From contig CAJMQR010000009.1 of assembly GCA_905215665.1 (NCBI GenBank), forward strand, positions 1 to 21,887: 21,887 nucleotides of DNA, given 5' to 3'. The DNA is from an uncultured bacterium. GTDB taxonomy: Bacteria; Bacillota; Clostridia; Oscillospirales; Oscillospiraceae. Each line of letters starts with the position of its first letter. Position 1 is the stretch's first letter. The notes beneath the pieces were generated by a model that searched no databases, was not told the DNA's origin, and worked only from the letters and a program-made list of their open reading frames with translations. Position numbers and translations under genes: made by a program. Below, in pieces: positions 1 through 7,648 of the stretch.

Positions 1-1737
1 CTCAGAAAACTCCAGATCCTCGCAGTTGAAGTCGCTCATGATCACGCAGGGATGGCTGCGGTCCTTCTCGACCATCTCCATCATCTGCAGATAGGCTCTT
101 TCAAAGAAAGCATCCGTTTCGTTCACGTTCCAGATCGGATACTCGATATAGACGTACATGCCAAGCTCGTCGCACAGATCCAGCACATAGTCCGGAGGAG
201 AAAACAGGCAGTATTTGATGGCATTGAAGCCCGCCCTTTTCAGTTCCTCAATTTCGTATTTCACGCGTTCCGCGGCAACTGCGGAGGTATAGTTTTCATA
301 GTAGCTGCCCCAATGGAGCATGCCCGTCAGAAAAATGCCCCTGCCGTTGAGCAGCACCTTCCTGCCCGACACCGCGACGGAGCGTATGCCGAATTTCTGG
401 CACAGCAGATCGCTTCCCCCTTCGCAGTCCGCCGTAACGCGGAGGGTGTAAAGTGCCGGAGAATCCGCGCTCCAGAGCTTCGGCGACTGCACCTTCAGAG
501 GAACATGCAGGATGCTTTTCCCTTTTGCAGGCACCGTGATCTCCTGCTGCGCTGCCGCTTCCTGTGCCTCCTCAACGCTGACGGAAAGCACCGTCCGGAT
601 TGTCTCCTCCGTTGGGTTATACAGGGTAACGGCAGCATCGAGTTCGCCGTTCCGTGCGTCCGATGTCGCGACATAGAGATCGTCAATGGCCACCGCACCC
701 CGCGGCTCAAGCCAGACACTCTGCCAGATCCCGCAGTAATTAAGCTTTCTGGTGTCCTGCGTGAAGCCGGCCAGCGTCTCCTTAATGTGAATGTCATCCT
801 CCGTCAGGCCGCTGTTCCAGTCCTGATCCACAACGCGGACGACCAGTGTGTTTTCGCCCTGCCGCAGTGCGGGCGTCACGCAAAAGCGGAAAGCGGTGTA
901 TCCGTTTTCATGGCTGCCCAGAAACTGCCCGTTCAGCCAGACCTCCGCGCGGTAGTCCACCGCGCCGAAGCAGAGCCACCATTGTTCTGCCGTCAGCTCC
1001 TGCACGGAGAAGCTCTTTCTGTACCAGAGCACGCCGTTAAAGGTGTCGGGATACACACGGTCGGCGTAGCTGAGTTCAAACTGCCCTTCGGCGGCGGAAG
1101 GAACCTGCGCGGAAACCCAGGAATCGCCGCAGGAGGCCGTGCGCAGGCGCAGGCTGTGGCTTTCGTCCTGGCCGGCGTCTCCCAGCAGCCAGACGCCGTC
1201 GGCGGCATTGCTGGTGATCTCGATGCGGTTTTCCCCCTCCCGAAGTTCCGAAGCATTGACGCATAGGTCAATCCAGTGGGGTCTGCCGTCCTGATAATAG
1301 GAAATGTCCGTCTCACACCACGCGCCGCCGTTGACGCGGACGCGAAGGGCGATATCTGCACCGTCCGCGGCTTCCGCTGTTTCTTCCGCGGCAATCCACG
1401 CACGGGCTTTTACAAAGTCCGTCTCCGTCAGCTTCGGCAGCGTCAGCGTCATGCCGCAGAGATTGCCGCACAGCAAGGTGCGCGCTTCTCCCGTCCCGGC
1501 GTCGCCCTTGTATTCCTGCGTTTTTTCCGCGGAATCCACATACAGTTCCCATGTGCCGTTGAGGGAAAGGGCGTTTTCTCTCAGCCCGGCGGGCTGCTCC
1601 GTATTGAAAGACCACGCAGCCTCCGGCTCCGTATCCTCCGGTTTTCCGGTCTGTCCCGTCTGCGCCGGCGTTCCGCTCTGGCAGGCGCACAGCAGCAGAA
1701 GCAGCGCCAGCAGCAAACAAAGTCCTCTCTTTTTCAT
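1..1737 (-). CDS. Glycoside hydrolase family 2 lipoprotein (partial, C-terminus beyond window)
   Basis: Secreted, membrane-anchored exo-glycosidase of the GH2 clan; substrate is not fixed by sequence (beta-mannosidase, beta-galactosidase and beta-glucuronidase all lie in GH2). 579 codons are visible and the frame is open to the left edge. It starts with a lipoprotein signal, MKKRGL then a leucine run ending in LCAC, with the lipidated Cys at residue 19. The jelly-roll sugar-binding domain follows (LNGTWE near 60, AEVWLNGQFLG near 264). The Ig-like domain begins after GIWQSVWLE (336-344). The TIM barrel starts near FGIRSV (449). The acid/base Glu is probably E573 in the motif SDFNCED, which replaces the usual LGNE; the nucleophile lies outside the window. 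The ATG at 1737 has GAGGT just upstream and lies 14 bases after the preceding permease, so it is last in view of the import operon. Family certain, specificity unknown. Confidence 0.9.
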   Translation of the reverse strand, partial: MKKRGLCLLLALLLLLCACQSGTPAQTGQTGKPEDTEPEAAWSFNTEQPAGLRENALSLNGTWELYVDSAEKTQEYKGDAGTGEARTLLCGNLCGMTLTLPKLTETDFVKARAWIAAEETAEAADGADIALRVRVNGGAWCETDISYYQDGRPHWIDLCVNASELREGENRIEITSNAADGVWLLGDAGQDESHSLRLRTASCGDSWVSAQVPSAAEGQFELSYADRVYPDTFNGVLWYRKSFSVQELTAEQWWLCFGAVDYRAEVWLNGQFLGSHENGYTAFRFCVTPALRQGENTLVVRVVDQDWNSGLTEDDIHIKETLAGFTQDTRKLNYCGIWQSVWLEPRGAVAIDDLYVATSDARNGELDAAVTLYNPTEETIRTVLSVSVEEAQEAAAQQEITVPAKGKSILHVPLKVQSPKLWSADSPALYTLRVTADCEGGSDLLCQKFGIRSVAVSGRKVLLNGRGIFLTGMLHWGSYYENYTSAVAAERVKYEIEELKRAGFNAIKYCLFSPPDYVLDLCDELGMYVYIEYPIWNVNETDAFFERAYLQMMEMVEKDRSHPCVIMSDFNCEDLEFSE

Positions 1738-1751
1738 TCTTACCTCATTTC

Positions 1752-2639
1752 TCATCCTTTGACCGCGCCGAGCACAATCCCCTTGACAAAATGCTTCTGC
1801 GCGAACGGATAGACCACCAGCAGCGGGATCATGGTGACAAACACCTTCGCTGCGTTGAACGCCTTGCCGGAAACCTCCGCAAGCTGCATCTGTTCCTCAT
1901 AGCTCAGGGAAGAATTCACGTTCATGTTGACCACAAGCTGCTGGATATAGGTTTGCAGCGGGATCTTGCTCTGATCCCCGATGTAGATCGCCGCATCGAA
2001 CCATGCGTTCCAGTGTCCCACGAAGGAGAAGAGCGCAACCGTTGCAATGCAGGGCAGCGCCAGAGGCACAAAAATTTTCCACATGATGCGCATCGGCCCC
2101 GCGCCATCGATCATGGCGGCCTCCTCCAGCTCCTGCGGAAGACTCTTGAAGTAGTTCATCAGCAGAATTACATTATAGACCGGCACCGCGCTCGGCAGGA
2201 TCAGCGACCAGATACTGTTCATCAGTCCCAGCTTGCTGATGAGGAGATAGCTTGGAATCATTCCCCCGCTGAACAGCATGGTAAAGAGCAAAAACCACAT
2301 ATAGCGGTTGCGCGCGCGGAACTGATGCGTCGTTTTGGAGAGCGGATAGCCCATCAGGATGCAGAACAATACGTTGATCGGCACACCGATGGCGGCGCGG
2401 AGTACGGAGTTCTTAAAGGAGATGAAGAACTGCTTGTCCTTCAGAATCGCGCGGTAGGCCGCCGTGGTAAAATTGACCGGCCAGAGGGAAACCTTTCCCG
2501 CCGTGGCCGAAGCGCGGTCGGACAGCGACAGCGCCAATGTATGTACGATAGGCAGCAGACAGATGACCGCGCCCAGAATCACGAAAAAGTAACAGACGAA
2601 TTTCCATATGCGGTCGCCTGCACTGTTGGACCGCTGCAT
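1752..2639 (-). CDS. Carbohydrate ABC transporter permease, LplC/MalG type (CUT1)
   Basis: Inner-membrane subunit of a carbohydrate uptake (CUT1) ABC importer. The 295 residues are typical for the family. Hydrophobic segments are visible at about 14-36, 78-100, 114-135, 145-163, 193-215 and 265-285. The cytoplasmic EAA loop that docks the ATPase is at 168-196 (LEEAAMIDGAG followed by FVPLALP). The C-terminus FVKGIVLGAVKG is typical of LplC/YtcP homologues, which are usually paired with LplB-like partners and LplA-like binding proteins. The start at 2639 is supported by AGGAGGGG six bases upstream, which overlaps the stop codon of the partner permease. Substrate cannot be read from sequence; the adjoining GH2 enzyme suggests an oligosaccharide. 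Confidence 0.95.
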   Translation of the reverse strand: MQRSNSAGDRIWKFVCYFFVILGAVICLLPIVHTLALSLSDRASATAGKVSLWPVNFTTAAYRAILKDKQFFISFKNSVLRAAIGVPINVLFCILMGYPLSKTTHQFRARNRYMWFLLFTMLFSGGMIPSYLLISKLGLMNSIWSLILPSAVPVYNVILLMNYFKSLPQELEEAAMIDGAGPMRIMWKIFVPLALPCIATVALFSFVGHWNAWFDAAIYIGDQSKIPLQTYIQQLVVNMNVNSSLSYEEQMQLAEVSGKAFNAAKVFVTMIPLLVVYPFAQKHFVKGIVLGAVKG

Positions 2640-2651
2640 GTGTCTCCCCTC

Positions 2652-3599
2652 CTAAAAGATTCTGTATCCGGTCCATTTTTTCGCCAGCCAGTAGGACAGG
2701 GTGATCAGAATAAAGCTGACCACGGATTTGAAGAGTCCAACTGCCGTGCTGAGGCTGAAATTCAGCTCCACAAGACCGATACGGTAGACAAAGGTGTCAA
2801 TGATATCCACGGATTCATAGATCAGCTCGTTATACATATTGAAGATCTGATCAAAACCCGCGTTGAGTACGTTCCCCAGATTCAGGGTGGAAACCAGAAC
2901 GATGGTCGGCGCGATGGATGGCAGCGTTACATGAAACACCTGCTGCACCCGGCTTGCACCGTCCAGCGCCGCAGCCTCGTAAAGGTTTGAGTCTACGCCG
3001 GTGAGGGCAGCCAGATAGATGATGGAGCCGTAGCCGAAATTCTTCCACACATCGGTAACCACCATGATAACCGGCGCCCACTTGTTGCTCGCCATGAACA
3101 TCACGGGGTCCCCGCCGAAGAGCTTGATGACATAGTTCACCACGCCGTCCAGCTGGAGCATGGACAGGAAAATGCTGCCCAGCAGAACCCAGGAAAGGAA
3201 ATACGGCAGGTAGACCGACGTCTGGATGAATTTTTTCAGTCTGTCCTGCGTCACCTCATTGAGCATCAGGGCAAAGAGGATGGGGACGATGGTGCCGAGA
3301 ATCATTTTCGCAATGGCCAGCACCAGCGTATTTCTGAGCACCTCCAGACTGTCCGGCAGCATCAGCAGGGTTCTGAAGTTGTCCAGTCCGACCCACTCCG
3401 AGCCGCTGATTCCTTTCGCCGGAATATAGTTCTGGAAAGCAATTACAATGCCGAACATCGGCACAACCGCAAAGATCAGCAGGAGGATCACGCCGGGCAG
3501 CAGCATCAGCCGGTAGCACGATTGATCCGACAGCGGAGAATGCGGCCTTTTGGGCCGTGCGCTCCTTTTCTGCTTCTCTATCAGCGTCAGCTCAGCCAT
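2652..3599 (-). CDS. Carbohydrate ABC transporter permease, LplB/UgpA type (CUT1)
   Basis: Second membrane subunit of the importer, 315 residues, expected to pair with the product of 1752-2639. A short basic N-terminal tail precedes the first membrane segment (about 30-53). Further segments lie at about 93-115, 128-150, 175-200, 228-245 and 283-305. The EAA loop is at 206-230 (NLYEAAALDGAS, then FHVTLPSIAP). The frame is open further upstream, but the start at 3599 (MAELTLIEKQ) is preferred: it has GAGGAAG six bases upstream, and its ATG overlaps the stop codon of the binding-protein gene by 8 bases (ATGGCTGA), suggesting translational coupling. No ATPase gene is in this operon, consistent with a shared MsmX-type ATPase elsewhere. 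Confidence 0.95.
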   Translation of the reverse strand: MAELTLIEKQKRSARPKRPHSPLSDQSCYRLMLLPGVILLLIFAVVPMFGIVIAFQNYIPAKGISGSEWVGLDNFRTLLMLPDSLEVLRNTLVLAIAKMILGTIVPILFALMLNEVTQDRLKKFIQTSVYLPYFLSWVLLGSIFLSMLQLDGVVNYVIKLFGGDPVMFMASNKWAPVIMVVTDVWKNFGYGSIIYLAALTGVDSNLYEAAALDGASRVQQVFHVTLPSIAPTIVLVSTLNLGNVLNAGFDQIFNMYNELIYESVDIIDTFVYRIGLVELNFSLSTAVGLFKSVVSFILITLSYWLAKKWTGYRIF

Positions 3600-5250
3600 T
3601 GCGGGCTTCCTCAACTTCCTGCGTGATCTGCTCGCCGCCGGAGGAATACCACTTGCCGATGAAGTCGTCAAAAGCCGAGACAGGTTCTTCTCCCATCACG
3701 ATTTTCAGCATAATCTCGCTCTCCAGCTTTTCCAGAGAGGACCAAAGAGTAGACATGGTCTTGGTCGTTCCGTAGAAGCAGGTCGGAACCACCTCCACGC
3801 AGTCTTCGGTTGCGGCCCCGGCGCCGACGACACGCGCCAGATATTCATGATAGTATACACGGTTTTCCTTCGGGTGCTTGCTGTTGTAAAGAATGTACTC
3901 ATAGGAGCTTTCAAAGCCGGTGATGGACAGGATGCTGGGATCCTCCTTCTCCACCGCTTCCTTCATCTCCCTGGCAATGCGTCCGACACAGTCGGACCAG
4001 TTGATTTCAATAGGTACCGGCATAACGCCCCAGCCCTGCGGAGAAGTCTCAAAGAAATACTTGTAGGCCTCCTCCGTCTGGCTGACATAGGGATTGCCGT
4101 ATTCCCTGTTGCAGCGCAGAACGTCGTAGCCGGCGTTCAGCGCTTTGATGACCGCTTCCGGATGCTTGCATTTTTTGCTGACAACCGCAATTTTCTGGAT
4201 GGGATCCTGCGCGGCGGTTTTCAGTTTTCCGTTACCGTCAAGGGGCGCGGAAACAGCAATCCAATCAGCCTCCTTGTCCAGCTCGACGATATCCGCCACG
4301 CCGTTGGACGGCCACCACACGCCGAAGTACATACCGCAGCGGCCGCTGCCGATCAGGGACTGCCTGCTGGCCTCGTCACGGACGGCAAATTCCTTGTCGA
4401 GAATGCCGGCGGCGTACCAACTGCGCAGAAGCTCCAGCGCATCCTTCATTTCCGGCTGGACGGAGCCGTAGGCAGCCTTCCCGTCGATCTCCAGCCAGCT
4501 TCCGGGGTAAGCGCCGAATACGGAGAAAACGGAGTCCAGGCCCCAGGAGGAGTTGTAGCCCCCGTAGAGCTTGCTTGTGGTGGTGATGCCTATGGTGTTC
4601 TCGCCGCCCAGCTTCAGTTCAATGAACTTCCGGGCCGTCTTTTCGATGTCTTCCAGAGTTTTCGGTGCTTCCAGTCCCGCCTTTTCCAGCCAATCGGAAC
4701 GGATCCACAGCACGTTCTGGCAGTTGTTGAGGGAGGGGCTGGGGATGCCAAGCAGCTTGCCGTCCACGGTGACCTCCTTCATCAGTCCCTCGCCGTAGCT
4801 GTCAAGCTGCGCACGCAGGAAGTCGGAAATGCAGCTGTCATACACCTCCGTCAGATCCGCCAGCAGATCGTTGTCCGCCATCTGCTTAAAGGTGGTACGG
4901 TTCACGACCAGCACGTCCGGCAGATCCTTGCCCGCAATGCAGAGCGCAACCTTGGAAGCGTATGTACTGCTGTCCACACTCCATGCAACATCCATCTTGA
5001 TGTTCTGCGTTTTCTGCAGGAAACGGGTGAAAACGTTATTCTCATAGTCGTCACCGCTGGGCAGCCCGCCCGCGCCAAGCACGGTGGTGCCCGTGGTCAG
5101 AGTGACCGTCTCATCATAGGGAGTATAGGCGTCATAGATCGCGGCAACCTCGGAGCCGGGCTCCGTTTCGGAAAGCTCCTCTCCCGCGCCGCAGGCCGCC
5201 AGCGACAGCAGCAGCGCCAGAACACAGAGCATGGATAACAGTTTACGCAT
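3592..5250 (-). CDS. Extracellular solute-binding lipoprotein of sugar ABC importer (LplA-like, family 1)
   Basis: Captures the sugar outside the cell and hands it to the two permeases. 552 residues is long for a family-1 binding protein but normal for the LplA/LipO-like branch. The signal peptide MRKLLSMLCVLALLLSLAAC ends in a clear lipobox (LAAC, Cys 20), followed by an acidic linker. The rest has the mixed alpha/beta make-up of a two-lobe binding protein, with WLEKAGLEAPKTLEDIEKTA near residue 170, a usual landmark of this group. The ATG at 5250 is preferred over the in-frame ATG at 5256 because AAAGGA is 7 bases from the former and too close to the latter. First gene of the import operon; a weak promoter and dyads lie upstream. 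Confidence 0.92.
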   Translation of the reverse strand: MRKLLSMLCVLALLLSLAACGAGEELSETEPGSEVAAIYDAYTPYDETVTLTTGTTVLGAGGLPSGDDYENNVFTRFLQKTQNIKMDVAWSVDSSTYASKVALCIAGKDLPDVLVVNRTTFKQMADNDLLADLTEVYDSCISDFLRAQLDSYGEGLMKEVTVDGKLLGIPSPSLNNCQNVLWIRSDWLEKAGLEAPKTLEDIEKTARKFIELKLGGENTIGITTTSKLYGGYNSSWGLDSVFSVFGAYPGSWLEIDGKAAYGSVQPEMKDALELLRSWYAAGILDKEFAVRDEASRQSLIGSGRCGMYFGVWWPSNGVADIVELDKEADWIAVSAPLDGNGKLKTAAQDPIQKIAVVSKKCKHPEAVIKALNAGYDVLRCNREYGNPYVSQTEEAYKYFFETSPQGWGVMPVPIEINWSDCVGRIAREMKEAVEKEDPSILSITGFESSYEYILYNSKHPKENRVYYHEYLARVVGAGAATEDCVEVVPTCFYGTTKTMSTLWSSLEKLESEIMLKIVMGEEPVSAFDDFIGKWYSSGGEQITQEVEEARNG

Positions 5251-5362
5251 AATCATGTCCTTTCCAGCATTTTTGCCAAATGCTACAACTTTGATGGAAT
5301 TATCATACATCAATTCGTGCATTTTTGTTATATCAAATCCTACCTAATTCATGTTGAATTTC
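5251..5362 (-). promoter_or_regulatory. Upstream region of the import operon: weak -10, dyad and direct repeats
   Basis: On the minus strand a -10-like TATGAT (5302-5307) has only a poor -35 (TAACAA, 5325-5330) at 17-base spacing, which suits an activator-dependent promoter. A dyad TTGATG/CATCAA (5291-5296 and 5308-5313) brackets the -10. The 9-mer GCATTTTTG occurs twice on the plus strand (5267-5275 and 5319-5327), 52 bases apart. These are visible patterns; binding by the neighbouring AraC-type protein is inference. Confidence 0.4.
5346..5360. repeat. 15-bp perfect palindrome after the regulator stop codon
   Basis: AATTCA-TGT-TGAATT is an exact inverted repeat with a 3-base centre, two bases beyond the stop codon of the AraC-type gene and about 100 bases before the binding-protein start. 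It could be an operator half or a weak transcript-end structure. It has no T-run, so it is not a standard terminator. Confidence 0.4.
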
Positions 5363-6211
5363 TCAGGTCGTCTCTGCCTGTTGAGCGCACCTGCGCCGGT
5401 AGGCCACCGGCGAGCAGCCGCAAAGCACGGCAAACTGGCGGTTGAAGGAGGAGATCGTCTGGTAGCCGACCGTCTGCGCAATTTCCGCCACGGGCCGCGT
5501 GGTGCTTTGCAGCAGGGCGCAGGCCATGCTTATGCGCGTGTGGTGGACGTACTGCATGGGACTCATGCCCAACGCGCGCCGGAACCATGTGCGCAGGGTG
5601 CTGGGATGGACAAAAAGCTGTCCGCTCAGTATCCGCACATCCAGCTCCGCGGCGTAATTCTGCGCGATATAGTGCAGCACCGGCTGCAGTCGCTCCATCA
5701 GATACCGGCGCTCACCCGTACCCTCATCCTTGCGCGGCGCAGTGCGCCCGTAGATCAGCGCAATGGCCTCCAGCAGGCAGCGGACGCACCTTTCATAATT
5801 CTCCGGTTCTTCCTCACATTCCGCCACCGCCTGCCGCACAAGCGCGAGCAGCGCCGGGGCTGTGAACACACCGCCCTCGACGCCGCGGGGCAGCCCCTCC
5901 TCCGCCTTGACGGTGATGAACATCCACCGGCTGAGCTTTGTTCCGGTGCTGCACGCCTTATGGAGCTGGCCGGGATAGATCAACGAGGCGCAGGGCGCGG
6001 TATAGGGCGTCTGCACGCCGTCGATCCAGAACACCCCGCTGCCCTCGAAGCAGTAGCCCAGCTCCAGCGCGTCATGGTGGTGCAGATCGCGGATCAGTTG
6101 CAGGGGCGGGCAGTGATAGCCATGGTGAACTCGGCCGCGATCCTCGCGGAAAAACTGGTCAAAGGAGACATAATCGATCGTCAGATGATCTTCGGTCACT
6201 CGTTTCTGCAT
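5363..6211 (-). CDS. AraC-family transcriptional regulator with cupin-like sensor domain
   Basis: Probable local activator of the sugar locus. 282 residues, the usual AraC-family size. The N-terminal ligand-binding half carries a cupin-like stretch (HHHDALELGYCFEGSGVFWI at 44-63, then a PGQLH turn at 80-84). The C-terminal double helix-turn-helix occupies about 175-273: first HTH around LSGQLFVHPSTLRTWFRRAL, second around VAEIAQTVGY then SSFNRQF. The ATG at 6211 is chosen over one 33 bases upstream because AGAGGA lies 6 bases before it. It sits between the import operon (same strand) and the divergent catabolic operon, the typical place for a regulator of both. A strong promoter precedes it, so it is probably made constitutively or autoregulated. 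The sugar it senses is unknown. Confidence 0.93.
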   Translation of the reverse strand: MQKRVTEDHLTIDYVSFDQFFREDRGRVHHGYHCPPLQLIRDLHHHDALELGYCFEGSGVFWIDGVQTPYTAPCASLIYPGQLHKACSTGTKLSRWMFITVKAEEGLPRGVEGGVFTAPALLALVRQAVAECEEEPENYERCVRCLLEAIALIYGRTAPRKDEGTGERRYLMERLQPVLHYIAQNYAAELDVRILSGQLFVHPSTLRTWFRRALGMSPMQYVHHTRISMACALLQSTTRPVAEIAQTVGYQTISSFNRQFAVLCGCSPVAYRRRCAQQAETT

Positions 6212-6249
6212 AGTTGTTCCTCTTTTCTGCATAGATATGTGCAAAAAGG

Positions 6250-6274
6250 CTTGTTATAGTAGGAGTATAGCAAG
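6250..6274. promoter_or_regulatory. Imperfect dyad over the araC-type promoter (candidate operator)
   Basis: CTTGTTATA and TATAGCAAG form an inverted repeat with one mismatch and a 7-base centre, covering the -10 of the regulator gene within the 92-base divergent gap. Its position would let a bound protein influence both directions. Which protein binds is not known. Confidence 0.4.
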
Positions 6275-6292
6275 AGAAACCAGATTTGTAAA
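6264..6292 (-). promoter_or_regulatory. Sigma-A-type promoter of the AraC-family gene
   Basis: On the minus strand TTTACA (6287-6292) and TATACT (6264-6269) are separated by exactly 17 bases, and TGC before TATACT gives an extended -10. The start of transcription would fall near 6257, leaving a leader of about 45 bases. The -35 overlaps the ribosome binding site region of the divergent gene. Confidence 0.7.
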
Positions 6293-6303
6293 GGAGACCG
6301 AAT

Positions 6304-7614
6304 ATGGAATACTTCGATTTTCAGAAATGCAAAGCCCAACTCGATGTTCTGGATGCCGCAGGCGCACTCGCGCTGGAAAACGGCTGCGACGCGGCGCAGG
6401 CCGGTGCCGCCTACGAGGAACTGAAGGCCGCGTTGGACAAATGCGGACGGACCTTCCGCAAGCTCTATGAGGACGCCGCCGCCAGCGCCGACGAGCCGGA
6501 CGATTACCCCCGGATTCTCGCCCTGTGCGGTGAGGCGCGGCCTGCGAAGCCTGTCGGGGATCTGCACGGCCGCATCAAGGCGGCGCTCCTCGGCCGCTTC
6601 GCCGGTTGCGTGCTCGGCGCGCCGGTGGAGATGTGGGATCTCTGGAATATGGAAAACATGGCGAAGTCCTGCGGGATGGAGTTCCCGCCGCAGGAATACT
6701 GGCATGCCGTGGAGCGTCCGTGGGCGCTCGCCTTTGAGCATGACCGCCGGGCGCTTTTCTCTCTGTCCGGCATGGACGGCTGCCCGGTAGACGATGACGT
6801 GACCTACGTCATCCTCTCGCTTCTGATCATGGAACGCTATGGCAAGGACTTTACCACCGCCGACGTCGGCGCATACTGGAAGGAGCATCTTCCCATCGCC
6901 TGCACAGCGGAGCTGGCTGCGCTCAACAATCTGAAAGCCGGTGTTCCGGCGGAGCGTGCCGCACTCATTGACAATCCCTATGCCCAGTGGATCGGCGCGC
7001 TGATCCGCGCCGACGGCTTTGGCTACGCCTGTGCGGGCGACCCCAGAAAGGCCGCGGAGCTTGCCTACCGTGACGCCTATCTGACGCACAGGCGCAACGG
7101 CATCTACGGCGAAATGCTCTTTGCCGCCGCCATTGCTGCCGCCTTTGCGGTCACGGATCCGCTGGATGCCGTGCGCATCGGACTGAACGAGATCCCGCAC
7201 ACCAGCGCACTTTGGCGCGACGTGAACTGGGCGCTTGAAACCGCTCCCTCCATCCGGGATTTCCGGCACGCCCGCCGGACGGTGGACGAGCACTTCCCCG
7301 GCATGAGCTGCGTACACACGAACAACAACGCCTGTATGATCGTTTTCGCCCTTGCGCTCGGCGGCGGTGATCTGTCGAAAACCATCACAACGGCCGTGGC
7401 AATGGGGCTGGACAATGACTGCACCGCCGCCACCTGCGGCAGCCTCGTCGGCGCCTGCAAGGGGCTTACGGCAGTGGAGGAAAAGTGGTACAAGCCCTTC
7501 CACGACCGCGTGCGCACCTATATCACCGGTGCGGAGGAGCTGTCCATCGACGATGTGGCGCAACGCTTTGAAAAATTACACCGCAGCTTCTTTACAAATG
7601 TCCGCACGGCGTGA
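6304..7614 (+). CDS. ADP-ribosylglycohydrolase (ARH/DraG) family protein with N-terminal extension
   Basis: Metal-dependent glycosidic-bond hydrolase fold of the ARH/DraG family; cytosolic, no signal peptide. 436 residues against roughly 300 for DraG-type enzymes. The extra length is mainly an Ala/Glu-rich helical N-terminal region (about 1-85) before the core starts at GRIKAALLGRFAGCVLGAP (89-107). Metal-site motifs are present: PVDDDVTY (161-168) and GLDNDCTAATCGS (368-380). NPYAQWIGALIRAD (224-237) and RRNGIYGEM (263-271) are landmarks of the long bacterial subgroup. AAGGAG lies 7 bases before the ATG. It is first in an operon with an isomerase, mutarotase, kinase and esterase, so a role on a sugar glycoside is more likely than protein de-ADP-ribosylation; that is inference. 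E. coli yegU (ARH-like) beside yegV (PfkB) is a comparable pairing. Confidence 0.88.
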   Translation: MEYFDFQKCKAQLDVLDAAGALALENGCDAAQAGAAYEELKAALDKCGRTFRKLYEDAAASADEPDDYPRILALCGEARPAKPVGDLHGRIKAALLGRFAGCVLGAPVEMWDLWNMENMAKSCGMEFPPQEYWHAVERPWALAFEHDRRALFSLSGMDGCPVDDDVTYVILSLLIMERYGKDFTTADVGAYWKEHLPIACTAELAALNNLKAGVPAERAALIDNPYAQWIGALIRADGFGYACAGDPRKAAELAYRDAYLTHRRNGIYGEMLFAAAIAAAFAVTDPLDAVRIGLNEIPHTSALWRDVNWALETAPSIRDFRHARRTVDEHFPGMSCVHTNNNACMIVFALALGGGDLSKTITTAVAMGLDNDCTAATCGSLVGACKGLTAVEEKWYKPFHDRVRTYITGAEELSIDDVAQRFEKLHRSFFTNVRTA

Positions 7615-7648
7615 TACAATGCACACGGAAAGGATAGGATATCCCCAT

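Noticed and set aside
3600..3671. Upstream extension of the LplB-like permease
   Set aside because: The extra 24 residues lie inside the binding-protein gene in another frame and lack a ribosome binding site; the start at 3599 has one.
52..5238. Long plus-strand open frames (up to about 560 codons) opposite the GH2 and transport genes
   Set aside because: They are antisense to clear protein families, have Arg/His/Pro-rich low-complexity translations and no ribosome binding sites; shadow frames expected from G+C-rich third positions.
6304..7614. ARH-family gene as the antitoxin of a DarTG-like or other ADP-ribosylation toxin system
   Set aside because: No transferase or toxin gene adjoins it, it belongs to the long ARH/DraG branch rather than the macrodomain DarG, and all neighbours are sugar enzymes.
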